64,000 nt of DNA from SBAX01 sp964646605 (GTDB taxonomy: Bacteria; Planctomycetota; Phycisphaerae; UBA1845): positions 24,295 to 88,294 of the forward strand of contig CAZYEX010000053.1 of NCBI GenBank assembly GCA_964646605.1, given 5' to 3'. Made by a program: the position numbers and the translations under genes. Under the pieces are notes generated by a model. The model made no database searches, was not told where the DNA came from, and saw nothing but the letters and a program-made list of their open reading frames with translations. Position 1 is the first letter of the stretch. Each line of letters begins with the position of its first letter. Below are positions 51,452 to 60,287 of this stretch, piece after piece.

Positions 51452-54400
51452 TCAAGGGTCGAAACTCTTCTGAAACTCCGCGACATCCAGCATGTCCACG
51501 TCCCCATCGCCGTCGAAGTCGAACGGTTCGCAGCCGGGACTTCGCTCCACGTCCGGTCCGGTGGTGCAACCGGCGAGCAGGTCCGCGTCCACGAGATCCA
51601 CGTCGTCGTCGATGTCACCGTCGCCGAAGCGCGTGATGATCACCGTGAGGTTGGCGACGGCGCTGGTCACGCTCCCGCAATCGTTGGTGACTACCACGTC
51701 GTATTCGCCGGGATGAGCGAGGGTTGCGGTGCCGATCCGCAGGACGCTGGTATTCGCACCCGAGATCACGGCGCCGTTGTTGAGGTTGTTTCCGTTTCGA
51801 CGCCATTGGTAAGTATGGGTCGGCGCCCCCTTGGCCGTCACGGAGAACTGCACCGGTTGGCCGGACACCACGGCGCGATGCTTAGCTTGGCGAACGATCT
51901 CCACGCGGTCCGCATCGACCAGCTCCCAGGTATCCCCCGGCACGAAACCGCTGGGTCCGCCGCCCCCGAACTGCACGATCGCGTTGCGGGCACTGTCATA
52001 CGCAATGGCCCCACCCGCGGATCGAGGCGGACCGTCACTGTGCGACAGTAGTTTCCACGCCGCGCCGTCGAAACTCCAGGTGACCTGGATCGGATCGCTG
52101 AGCCGGTACGCGCCGTTGTTCCAAATGACCGTTTGGCGACCTTGGTGATAGGCGATTCCCGCACCGCCGGTGTACATACCCGGGTTGCGGTACACGGGGT
52201 CGTTGGCCGGAAAGATCCGCACCCATTGGGCGCCGTCCCACTCGAAGGTGTGCATATCCCAGTTGAAATCCGGAGCAAGCCAGCCGTTGAATGCGAATCG
52301 CTTATTGCGGGCGATATCATAGGCGATCGCCCCGACATCCACGTAACCTCCGGGTGGAAGGTCCGGCAAACCGGATGAAATCTGTATCCACGTGCCTGCG
52401 ACGCCGTCGAACTCCCAAGTGTCGTGCGCGTAGAACGGTCCGCCCGGGGGGTCGATAAACCCGCTAAAGAGCACAGTTTTCTTGGCCGTAGAGTCGTACA
52501 CCATACCGTGCCCGACGCGCCTCGCCGGTCCGGTCGTTACCCGCTGCGTCCAGGAGTTACCGTCCCATTCCCACGTGTCGTCAAGGAATCCGTAGGGGGA
52601 CTGCGACCCGACGCCCAATCCGCCGAAGAGCACGCACGTGCCCCGGTCGCTGTCATAGGCCATTCCGGCGTCCCTCCGCGCGGTTGGACCGTTTGTGGCC
52701 CGCAGCGTCCACGTGTTCCCATTCCATTCCCACGTCTCGCGGTTGAAGCTGGAATAATCCGGATACAGGCCGCCGAACAGGACGGTCACGCCGCGTCGGC
52801 TGTCATACGCCATGCTCGGTCCGTAACGATAGGACGGCCCCGTCGTCGCTGCGGTCGTCCACGGTTTGTACGCGACCGACAGCCCCACGGGGTTGCTGGT
52901 GCTGGAATCACAATCATTGGCGATGCGGACGGTGTATTGGCCGTTATCCGAATAGAGCAGGCCGTCGAAGGCGAGGTCCTCGGCCTGCGATCCGGTGCGG
53001 TGATCGTCGTCGGCAAGCGCCACGTTGTTCTGACGCCATTGGTACATGAACGCGGGGATGCCGTTGCTGACGGCGTCGAACGTGGCGTCCTGACAGACGG
53101 TGTGCGGCCCGCCGCCGAAAATCGGAGAGGCCGTCGGGGGGATCACGTGCAAGCCCGCGGCGAAGGTGGCCACGGGAGAGCAGAGGGCGTTGGAAATAAG
53201 GGCCCGGTAGGTCACCTGCCCGTCGAAGGGGAAGACGCGATCAATGGTCATGGTGTCGGTCGAGGTCCCTCGGGTGCGGATGTCGTCCACGAGGTACTCG
53301 AAGTCGAATAGGCCGTATTGCCATCGGAAGTTCATGTCGTCAGGCCCCGTGGACGCCGCGTGAAAAGCGGCCGTTCCGCAGGCGGGCACGTTGATCGTTG
53401 CGGGGTGCTCGGCTACGTTGGGGCAGATGCGAACCGTCCCCGCGCTGACCGCGTAGTGATTCCCGTTGAATGCGTCGGAGTAAAGCAGCGGAAATGCGCC
53501 GACGAAGTAATCGCCGGAGGCGACTTCGGGAATCGCCTTGACGACGTGGGCCTCGCCCACAGCGCCGCCGTTGAGGTTCACCGACGTAGCGCCCAGCAAC
53601 GTGTCACCGACGGTCACGTTGTTGTCGGTCGAAAGGCGGAACTCGAGGAGGGGAACCGAAACGGGCCCCACGCCCACGTTGGTGACGGACGCCCCCGCGT
53701 CCAGGGACTCCCCATGCAAGTAGGAACTCGCGGCTACGGCAAATGCCGAGCGAAGGTCGAAGTCGCCCGGCGGCTGATCCGCCTCGCGTCCGAACCAGAC
53801 GCTGACCGGGACGACGTTGGCCGCATTCGGGCCGTTGAGGTAATGCCCCGAGGAAAGGTACGTCCGATCGTCGAGCCAATGCAGTTGTGTCGAGAAGTAA
53901 TCGCCCCAACGGTTACCGGCCGGCGGCGTAGCCGTGCCCGTGCCCGCCGGGACCAGCTCCGTGCCCGCGAAAGTGTGGTTGTTGTACCCATCGACGATGA
54001 ATACACAGGGCACGGGGTGCTCGGCGCCGCCGCCGATCGCCACCACACCGCCCTTACCCCCGCCGGAGTTGGGATGAACCGAAGGGTAAGTGAGGGCAAA
54101 CTGGTTGCTCCACATCGGCTCGGTGGTCAGGTATCCCCGATCCGACTCGCGGACCTTGATCACGTCCACGTAGGGATAGGGGAAGTTCTCGTTTTGGGCG
54201 GAGGCGCGCAGGAAACCGAGTTCGCCGTTGGAGCGATAAGCGCCAAGGAGACGATTGTCGGCGCCCTGACAGTAGTTCCGCCCGCCCGGACCGGTACAAA
54301 GGAAGTTCCCGCCCGTCAGATCCGGATGATCCACGTCGTCGAACGCCACCTCGTTGGAATCCTCGAACCAGCGGTGGATGCGAATCTCGTCGAGCAACTG

Positions 54401-55414
54401 CTGCTGCCCGCAGAAGGCCGTGTCGCCCGCGCCGCGCACGCACCGAACCGGCGAGCCCGCCGCGTAGTTGGCGAATTGGAACCCGATCCCGCCCCCGTCC
54501 TTCAGGTCGTCCAGCCCAATTCGCATGAGCACTTCCGCTTGCGAGGCCGCGGGCGTCGCATTGTTGAACACCCGCGTGGTGATCCACAGAAAGTCATCGG
54601 AAACGGTCAAGTCCGGAAAGTCCAGCCAGAACGCGCCGTTGAAACCGAAGGTCGTGGCCGCGAAATCATAGAGGGTCCAGGTGTTGTTCATCAGGTCGTT
54701 CAGGGTCCGGGCGACCGCCAGCGTCTGCACGTTGTTGCCCGACCCGTCGCGGGTGTATTGAATGAACCAGAACGTCTGATCCCGTGACGGGTCGTGCAAG
54801 GCCACCTGGTCGCAACAGAAATTGCCCGCGTTGGCCGGCACGTCGCAGACCCCGTCGGCGTTGAAGTTGTCGAAGGGGTCGATGAACCGCCAGTTGAACC
54901 CGCCGTCATCGGACAGCGCCGCGAACCAGTTGCCGGTCATGAATTGAACGTCCCCCACGGAGGTGACCGTCGGCTCGCAGGTGAACGACGTGCCCGCTTG
55001 GAAACTGGGCGTTCCGTTGATGGTGCATAAGGGCGTTCCCGTGAGCACGGCCTGCGGCGAACTGACCCGGTGCAGCGTGAGGTCCCCTGGGGCGGCGACC
55101 GACGAATCGGCCGCGCCGCGAAGGTTGACCATCGTCCCCCGCGATGAGTAGGCGACCGGACCGCGTCCCGATGCCCTCAGCGGCGGATCCACGGGCCGCT
55201 CGCAGCTTCGTTCCATCAGCTCGCCGAGCTCGGTCACGTTCGCGATCGGCGGATCGTCCAGGAACTCCGCGTTCGGAACCTCGACACCCGCCAGATATCC
55301 GCGCTGGGACGGCACGGTCCCGGAACGAACGACGCCATAGGGCCTGGGAGGCTCAGCCGCCCTCGCAACGACCCCGATTGCAACCACCGATAATAACGAG
55401 ACTGCCCTTCTCAT
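51452..55414 (-). CDS. Giant secreted Kelch/Ig-like protein with dockerin-like tail
   Basis: A 1320-residue exported protein. Signal peptide about 1-20; GAGAGG is 6 bases before the ATG at 55414 (an ATG at 55420 is also in frame). Residues about 100-560 look like a sialidase-type propeller (LSDDGGFNWRFIDPF, WFIQYTRDGSGNN). Two Ig-like domains (about 680-860: FRWQYGLFDFEY, YQWRQNNVALADDD) are followed by a Kelch-type propeller at about 860-1160 (MAYDSRRGVTVLFGG, DTWEWDGNSWTQR, IAYDSARNAIVQFGG). Another Ig-like domain (YQWRRNGNNLNNGA) follows, and finally a dockerin-like Ca-binding tail (DGDIDDDVDLVDADLLAG, FDFDGDGDVDMLDVAEFQ). Likely extracellular and adhesive; no catalytic site is apparent. 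Confidence 0.82.
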   Translation of the reverse strand: MRRAVSLLSVVAIGVVARAAEPPRPYGVVRSGTVPSQRGYLAGVEVPNAEFLDDPPIANVTELGELMERSCERPVDPPLRASGRGPVAYSSRGTMVNLRGAADSSVAAPGDLTLHRVSSPQAVLTGTPLCTINGTPSFQAGTSFTCEPTVTSVGDVQFMTGNWFAALSDDGGFNWRFIDPFDNFNADGVCDVPANAGNFCCDQVALHDPSRDQTFWFIQYTRDGSGNNVQTLAVARTLNDLMNNTWTLYDFAATTFGFNGAFWLDFPDLTVSDDFLWITTRVFNNATPAASQAEVLMRIGLDDLKDGGGIGFQFANYAAGSPVRCVRGAGDTAFCGQQQLLDEIRIHRWFEDSNEVAFDDVDHPDLTGGNFLCTGPGGRNYCQGADNRLLGAYRSNGELGFLRASAQNENFPYPYVDVIKVRESDRGYLTTEPMWSNQFALTYPSVHPNSGGGKGGVVAIGGGAEHPVPCVFIVDGYNNHTFAGTELVPAGTGTATPPAGNRWGDYFSTQLHWLDDRTYLSSGHYLNGPNAANVVPVSVWFGREADQPPGDFDLRSAFAVAASSYLHGESLDAGASVTNVGVGPVSVPLLEFRLSTDNNVTVGDTLLGATSVNLNGGAVGEAHVVKAIPEVASGDYFVGAFPLLYSDAFNGNHYAVSAGTVRICPNVAEHPATINVPACGTAAFHAASTGPDDMNFRWQYGLFDFEYLVDDIRTRGTSTDTMTIDRVFPFDGQVTYRALISNALCSPVATFAAGLHVIPPTASPIFGGGPHTVCQDATFDAVSNGIPAFMYQWRQNNVALADDDHRTGSQAEDLAFDGLLYSDNGQYTVRIANDCDSSTSNPVGLSVAYKPWTTAATTGPSYRYGPSMAYDSRRGVTVLFGGLYPDYSSFNRETWEWNGNTWTLRATNGPTARRDAGMAYDSDRGTCVLFGGLGVGSQSPYGFLDDTWEWDGNSWTQRVTTGPARRVGHGMVYDSTAKKTVLFSGFIDPPGGPFYAHDTWEFDGVAGTWIQISSGLPDLPPGGYVDVGAIAYDIARNKRFAFNGWLAPDFNWDMHTFEWDGAQWVRIFPANDPVYRNPGMYTGGAGIAYHQGRQTVIWNNGAYRLSDPIQVTWSFDGAAWKLLSHSDGPPRSAGGAIAYDSARNAIVQFGGGGPSGFVPGDTWELVDADRVEIVRQAKHRAVVSGQPVQFSVTAKGAPTHTYQWRRNGNNLNNGAVISGANTSVLRIGTATLAHPGEYDVVVTNDCGSVTSAVANLTVIITRFGDGDIDDDVDLVDADLLAGCTTGPDVERSPGCEPFDFDGDGDVDMLDVAEFQKSFDP

Positions 55415-55564
55415 AACCATCCTCTCGTCCTATGACTCAGCCGCGCGTCCCGCCGCCGCGAGAGCAGGCGAGTCGGCCGGTCCCTGGGAAGGCAAGCGAC
55501 GGGGTCCAGACTTTGTCACGCCGGGATCGGAACATTCGTAATTCCGCACCGTTTGGCGGGTAGA

Positions 55565-56236
55565 ATGAAGCCGGGCCCCGAGGTCATCCGGCGGATCGAC
55601 AACGACATGGTGAACGCCATCCAGTTCAACGCAGAGATTGTGCAACGGGCGATCGCGGGGGACGCCGAGGCGCTCTGCGACCTACTCGATGTCGCCGGCG
55701 CGACCCTGCTTTCTGACATCGAACGCGGATTGGATGCTAGATACCGCCCGGTCGTCCACCCGGAAGACATCTTTCAGGTGACTTGCATGGAGGCGTTCCT
55801 GCGGATTCGCGCGTTCGTTCCGGGCGGCGAAGGGTCGTTGATGGCGTGGTTGCGCCGGATCGCGAAAAACAACCTGCTGGACGCGGTCAAGGAAACGAAG
55901 CGTGAGAAGCGTCCGCCGCCGGCGGCCCGGTTGGAAGGGTCGGTCGGGGACGCTTCGTACGTGAACCTCGTCGAGCTCCTGGCTATAACCTCCACGACTC
56001 CGAGCCGCGCCTGCGCCCGCGACGAGCTGCACGAAGGCGTCGAAAAGGCCCTTCGCCAGCTTCCGCCGGACTACGAGACCGTGATCCGGTTCTGCGAACT
56101 GGCGGGCCTTTCCGGCGCCGAAACCGCCCAACGGATGGGACGAAGTCCGGGCGCGGTCCGGATGTTGCTGGCGCGGGCGCGGGAACGTCTCGCGGAGATC
56201 CTACTGGCCACGCCTCAGTTTCAATCGCGGGCGTGA
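55565..56236 (+). CDS. ECF-type RNA polymerase sigma factor
   Basis: A 223-residue sigma-70 family factor with regions 2 and 4 only. Region 2: RPVVHPEDIFQVTCMEAFLRI and LMAWLRRIAKNNLLDAVKETKR. Region 4: ALRQLPPDYETVIRFCELAGLSG, ETAQRMGRSPGAVRMLLARARERL, a helix-turn-helix. The ATG at 55565 is preferred; an in-frame TTG at 55553 and ATG at 55607 exist. The Ser/Thr kinase gene starts 46 bases downstream. In planctomycetes such sigma factors are often paired with kinases, which may control them; no anti-sigma gene is present here. Target promoters are unknown. Confidence 0.85.
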   Translation: MKPGPEVIRRIDNDMVNAIQFNAEIVQRAIAGDAEALCDLLDVAGATLLSDIERGLDARYRPVVHPEDIFQVTCMEAFLRIRAFVPGGEGSLMAWLRRIAKNNLLDAVKETKREKRPPPAARLEGSVGDASYVNLVELLAITSTTPSRACARDELHEGVEKALRQLPPDYETVIRFCELAGLSGAETAQRMGRSPGAVRMLLARARERLAEILLATPQFQSRA

Positions 56237-56282
56237 CAGGTTGCTTGATTTTGTCGCTCCGAAAGCGAGACGGAGAGCGAAA

Positions 56283-58496
56283 GTGTTGAACCCCGAAACG
56301 GGCCAGGGTCACGACGACCGGCGTTCGAAAGTACGAGACCTCATCGCTTCGGCGAAGACCCAGACGGCGCGCGCCAACCGTGATGTCCTTCCCGAGGCGG
56401 GGTCCGAGGGGTCGTCGAGCGCAGACCGTTGGCGTCCCGCGCCGGGCGCGGTTCCCGATTTCGACCCCCTGGCGGTGAGGATTCCCGGTTACGACCTGCT
56501 GCGAGAAATCCACCGCGGCGGTCAGGGCGTGGTCTACGAGGCCTTCCAGCGTTCGACCCGCCGACGGGTCGCCGTCAAGGTCATGCGCGAAGGGCCGTTT
56601 GCAGGCAACTCCGACCGAGCGCGGTTCGATCGCGAGGTCCAGCTTCTGGCCAGCCTTTCCCACCCCAACATCGTGGCCATTCACGACAGCGGACGCGTCG
56701 CGGGACACGATTACTTCGTCATGGACTACATCGACGGGCGTCCGCTGGATCGCTCCGTCGCCTCGTCGTCGACGTCGTCGTCGGATGCACCTCCTTCCTA
56801 CACTGAGCCACCGGCGCTGGTGCGGTTGTTCGTGAAGGTCTGCAACGGGATCAACGCGGCGCATCTGCGCGGCGTCATGCACCGCGATCTGAAACCCGGC
56901 AACATCCTCGTGGACGCGGACGGCGAACCGCACATCCTGGACTTCGGACTTGCCAAGCAAGGTGCGTCGACGGCCGGCGCAGCGAACCCGACCATGACGG
57001 TGGCCGGGCAGTTCGTCGGGTCGCTCCCGTGGTCGAGTCCCGAGCAGGCCCAAGGAAGCCCGGTCGACGTGCGTACCGACGTGTATTCGCTGGGCGTCCT
57101 GTTGCACCAGTGCCTGACCGGGCGGTTTCCGTATCCGGTGGAGGGCACGGTCGAGGCGACCCTCGAATCCATTCGCTTGCAAGCCCCCGTGCGTCTGCGA
57201 AGCGTCTCCCGCCGGTTCGACCCCGATCTGGAGACGATCGTTCTCAAGTGCTTGTCCAAGGATCGAGAGCGGCGCTATCAGAGCGCGGGGGAGCTGGCCC
57301 GCGACCTGGAGCGATTCCTCCGCGGCGAACCGGTCGAAGCCCGGCGGGAAAGCGCCCTCTACGTACTCCGCAAGACGTTGCGACGATATCGCCTCGCCAC
57401 GGCGCTGGCCTGCGGCATCGTGCTGCTGGCGGCTGCGTTTGCCGTCGCCATGGCCGTACAGTCCGCCCGCGTCGCCCGCGAACGCGACCGTGCGGAGTTG
57501 CAGCACCGTCGCGCTGAGCGCATCGGGACCTTCCTTCGAAGCATGTTCGAAAGCGTGGCGCCCGAGGGCGTCCCGGCCAGTGAGGTGTCCCTCCGAACCA
57601 TTCTGGATGACGGCGCCGCCCGCCTCGAGGTCGAGTTTGTCGATTGGCCGGAGGAAGCCGCCGCCGTCCATGAAACGCTCGGTGACACATACGACAAGCT
57701 CGGCTACTTCACCGAGGGCGAGACCCAGCTCCGACGATCGCTGGAAATTCGCCGGACGCTTTTCGGGGACGACCACCCGCTGGTTTTCCGATCGCTCAGC
57801 GCCCTGGCCATGATCGTCTTCAACAAACAGGATCTTCCCGCGGCGGAGGCGCTGTTTCGAGAGGCCATCCGACTCGGGCAGCGCGTCCTCGATCCCCGCA
57901 GCGATGGAGTTCTCCGCTTGCACGTGGAGCTGGCCGCGCTGCTCTCGGAACAGCAACGATTTGTCGAGGCGGAACCGATCGCACGCCAGGTCCTGCGACG
58001 CAGCGAGGAGAAGGGGAGCGGGGAGAGTGCCATTGCGTTGACGGCCCGCCGAACGCTGGCCCGCTGTCTGAACGATTCGGGGCGCACCTGGGAAGCCTTG
58101 CCTCTGCTCCGCACGGACGAAGAGATCATTCTGCGGACACGTGGAACAGAGAACGTCCTGTACGAAGGGACGTTGATGATCGAGGCCGAGGTCTTTGAGA
58201 GCCTCGCAGACATCGACGAAGCGGAGCGGTTGCTCCGCCGGGTGATCACCCTTCGTGAACGACGGATCGGAGACCAACATCCGGCGCTCGCTTGGAATCT
58301 GTACTGCCTTGGCCGTGTCCTGTTCGAACATCGAGGACGGACGGAAGAACCGGAGTCCTTGGTGCGACGGGCGATGGCGATACAGATCGCCCGAAAGGGC
58401 CCGCGGCACGCCGACGTCCTCGACTGTGAGCGCCTTCTCGCACGGATCCTCCAGTCCGCTCCACCGAACGACGTTCGGCCCTCCGCGACCGAGTGA
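56283..58496 (+). CDS. Membrane Ser/Thr protein kinase with TPR repeats
   Basis: A 737-residue kinase. The Hanks-type domain (about 65-330) has the Gly loop IHRGGQGVVYEAF, Lys in VAVKVM, HRDLKPGN near residue 200, DFGLAKQG, SPEQAQGSPVDVRTDVYSLG. A Ser-rich insert (SVASSSTSSSDA) lies between the N and C lobes. A transmembrane helix (LACGIVLLAAAFAVAMAV) is near 375. The extracytoplasmic part carries TPR repeats of the kinesin-light-chain type (YDKLGYFTEGETQLRRSLEIRR, LPAAEALFREAIRLGQRVL). The GTG at 56283 follows GGAGAG by 6 bases; a TTG at 56241 is in frame. With the sigma factor upstream it forms a likely signal-to-transcription module. Confidence 0.87.
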   Translation: MLNPETGQGHDDRRSKVRDLIASAKTQTARANRDVLPEAGSEGSSSADRWRPAPGAVPDFDPLAVRIPGYDLLREIHRGGQGVVYEAFQRSTRRRVAVKVMREGPFAGNSDRARFDREVQLLASLSHPNIVAIHDSGRVAGHDYFVMDYIDGRPLDRSVASSSTSSSDAPPSYTEPPALVRLFVKVCNGINAAHLRGVMHRDLKPGNILVDADGEPHILDFGLAKQGASTAGAANPTMTVAGQFVGSLPWSSPEQAQGSPVDVRTDVYSLGVLLHQCLTGRFPYPVEGTVEATLESIRLQAPVRLRSVSRRFDPDLETIVLKCLSKDRERRYQSAGELARDLERFLRGEPVEARRESALYVLRKTLRRYRLATALACGIVLLAAAFAVAMAVQSARVARERDRAELQHRRAERIGTFLRSMFESVAPEGVPASEVSLRTILDDGAARLEVEFVDWPEEAAAVHETLGDTYDKLGYFTEGETQLRRSLEIRRTLFGDDHPLVFRSLSALAMIVFNKQDLPAAEALFREAIRLGQRVLDPRSDGVLRLHVELAALLSEQQRFVEAEPIARQVLRRSEEKGSGESAIALTARRTLARCLNDSGRTWEALPLLRTDEEIILRTRGTENVLYEGTLMIEAEVFESLADIDEAERLLRRVITLRERRIGDQHPALAWNLYCLGRVLFEHRGRTEEPESLVRRAMAIQIARKGPRHADVLDCERLLARILQSAPPNDVRPSATE

Positions 58497-58598
58497 CGGC
58501 GTTCATCGTCGCTTGCCTCTCGGTCGATATCCCGGATAGACTGCACTCCCACGGAAGTTCGGTTCGTGACCAGCGCGTGGAACGAAGGAAGGTGGACG

Positions 58599-59834
58599 AT
58601 GAGCGTACAGACGACAACCGCGATCAAGAGTAGCCGAGTGACAGGGCACGACCACATTGAGCTGGTCGAGCACTATGCCGCACACAACTACCACCCTTTG
58701 CCGGTGGTGGTCGCCGAGGCCGAAGGCGTCTGGGTGACCGACGTGGAGGGCAAGCGCTACATGGATATGCTCGCCGCCTACTCGGCGATCAACTTCGGCC
58801 ATTGCCACCCCGAACTCATCGACGCGGCCAAGGGACAACTCGACCGCGTCACGCTTACCTCGCGGGCCTTCCACAACGACCAGCTCGGGCCCATGTGCAA
58901 GGAACTTGCGGAGCTATGCGGCATGGAGGCCGTGCTGCCGATGAACACCGGCGCGGAGGGCGTCGAGACGGCCATCAAGACGGCGCGGAAATGGGGCTAC
59001 ACCAAGAAGCGCGTCCCCGAAGGAAAAGCCAAGATCATCTGTTGCAGCGAGAACTTCCACGGGCGGACGACCACCATCGTCAGCTTCAGCACCGACCCGC
59101 AGGCCCGCAACGGATTCGGCCCCTTCACGCCCGGATTCGAGATCATCAAATATGGCGACCTCGAGGCCTTGAAGAAGTCGATCGACGACAACACCGTTGC
59201 GTTTCTGGTCGAACCGATCCAAGGTGAGGCCGGGATCATCGTGCCCCCGGAAGGATTCCTCACGAAGGCTCGACAGCTTTGCCGTGAACGCAACGTGCTG
59301 TTCATCGCCGACGAAATCCAGTCGGGGTTGGGGCGAACCGGATACACCTTCGCGTGCCAGCACGAAGGCGTCCGCCCCGACATTTTCATCCTCGGCAAGG
59401 CCCTGGGCGGCGGGATCATGCCGATTTCCGCCATCGTCTCTTCGCGTGAGATCCTCAGCGTTTTCACCCCAGGCGACCACGGCAGCACCTTTGGCGGCAA
59501 CCCCCTGGCTTGCGCCATCGCCCGCAAGGTCATCGAACTGCTCAAGACCAACCGCTACCAGGACAACGCCAAGAAGCTCGGCGAGTACCTGCTGACGCAG
59601 ATTCGCGGGATCAAGACGGACAAGCTCAAGGAAATCCGCGGACGCGGACTGTGGATCGGCATGGAATTTCACCCCGCCGCCGGGAAGGCCCGCGGCTACT
59701 GCGAAAAGCTCATGCACGAGGGAATGCTTTGCAAAGACACCCACGACCAGACCATGCGCCTGGCCCCGCCCCTGTGCATCACCAAGGACGAGATCGACTG
59801 GGCGGTGGAACGATTGCGAAAAGTGCTGGCATAG
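58599..59834 (+). CDS. rocD: Ornithine aminotransferase
   Basis: A 411-residue PLP-dependent class III aminotransferase, best fitting ornithine-oxo-acid transaminase, which turns ornithine and 2-oxoglutarate into glutamate semialdehyde and glutamate. Blocks: AAHNYHPLPVVVAEAEGVWV, NTGAEGVETAIKTARKWGY, AFLVEPIQGEAGIIVPPEGF, LFIADEIQSGLGRTG, and the PLP lysine in ILGKALGGG near residue 267. HGSTFGGNPLACAIA follows. GGAAGGTGG precedes the ATG at 58599; the frame is open 11 codons further. No arginase or proline gene is adjacent. Confidence 0.9.
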   Translation: MSVQTTTAIKSSRVTGHDHIELVEHYAAHNYHPLPVVVAEAEGVWVTDVEGKRYMDMLAAYSAINFGHCHPELIDAAKGQLDRVTLTSRAFHNDQLGPMCKELAELCGMEAVLPMNTGAEGVETAIKTARKWGYTKKRVPEGKAKIICCSENFHGRTTTIVSFSTDPQARNGFGPFTPGFEIIKYGDLEALKKSIDDNTVAFLVEPIQGEAGIIVPPEGFLTKARQLCRERNVLFIADEIQSGLGRTGYTFACQHEGVRPDIFILGKALGGGIMPISAIVSSREILSVFTPGDHGSTFGGNPLACAIARKVIELLKTNRYQDNAKKLGEYLLTQIRGIKTDKLKEIRGRGLWIGMEFHPAAGKARGYCEKLMHEGMLCKDTHDQTMRLAPPLCITKDEIDWAVERLRKVLA

Positions 59835-59839
59835 CGAGC

Positions 59840-59857
59840 CGCGGGCTTAAGCCCGCG
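59840..59857. repeat. Perfect 18-base palindrome CGCGGGCTTAAGCCCGCG
   Basis: It follows the rocD stop by 6 bases and precedes the small lipoprotein gene. It can form a 9-bp hairpin without a T-run; it could stabilise the rocD mRNA end or belong to a repeat family with 21288-21307. Confidence 0.5.
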
Positions 59858-59869
59858 CGGAGAGGCAGC

Positions 59870-60247
59870 GTGGTTGCGCGAAGGCTCGTCATCGAGTTCG
59901 CTGCTGTGTTCATCGGTGCGACGGTGAGCGCCGGATGCGTCGGCTCCGGGGCGATGTGCGGCCGAGGCTGGTACACGGAACCACCGGTGATCAACATCAA
60001 CGGTGTCACCGTGGAACCGACCACCGAGACGGTCGTCGTGGGCATCGGCGCTCCCAACTTTCGGATTCCCCGAGGCGAGGGCGGCGAAATGTTCGTCTGG
60101 CGAAGCGGCCTGCAAGCCGGGGCCAAAGGCCACATCGATCTCTACATGGCGTTTGACGGCGAAGGGAAGTTTGTTCCGATTGATCGCGTTCCGACCGAGG
60201 TCTATTCCTATGCACCGTGTGATTGCCTCACGCCGACCAAGCGGTAA
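59870..60247 (+). CDS. Small lipoprotein of unknown function
   Basis: A 125-residue product from a GTG start with AGAGG close upstream. The signal segment RRLVIEFAAVFIGATVSAGC ends in the lipobox VSAGC, so it should be lipidated on Cys23. The mature part is beta-rich (VININGVTVEPTTETVVVG, FRIPRGEGGEMFVW, GHIDLYMAFDGEGKFVPIDR) with a Cys pair near the end (CDCLTP). No family recognised. It sits 36 bases after rocD and 40 before the HupE-like gene. Confidence 0.62.
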   Translation: MVARRLVIEFAAVFIGATVSAGCVGSGAMCGRGWYTEPPVININGVTVEPTTETVVVGIGAPNFRIPRGEGGEMFVWRSGLQAGAKGHIDLYMAFDGEGKFVPIDRVPTEVYSYAPCDCLTPTKR

Positions 60248-60287
60248 TTGCAACCCAGCCGTTGGCGGTGACCTCGGCTGAGCAGGG

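Noticed and set aside
35024..55414. Cellulosome-like system based on the dockerin-like tails
   Set aside because: No cohesin domain and no glycoside hydrolase is seen; the tails are the type widespread in planctomycete secreted proteins.
55983..58409. 808-codon minus-strand frame opposite the kinase gene
   Set aside because: The plus strand has all kinase motifs in order; the minus frame is only a by-product of high GC.
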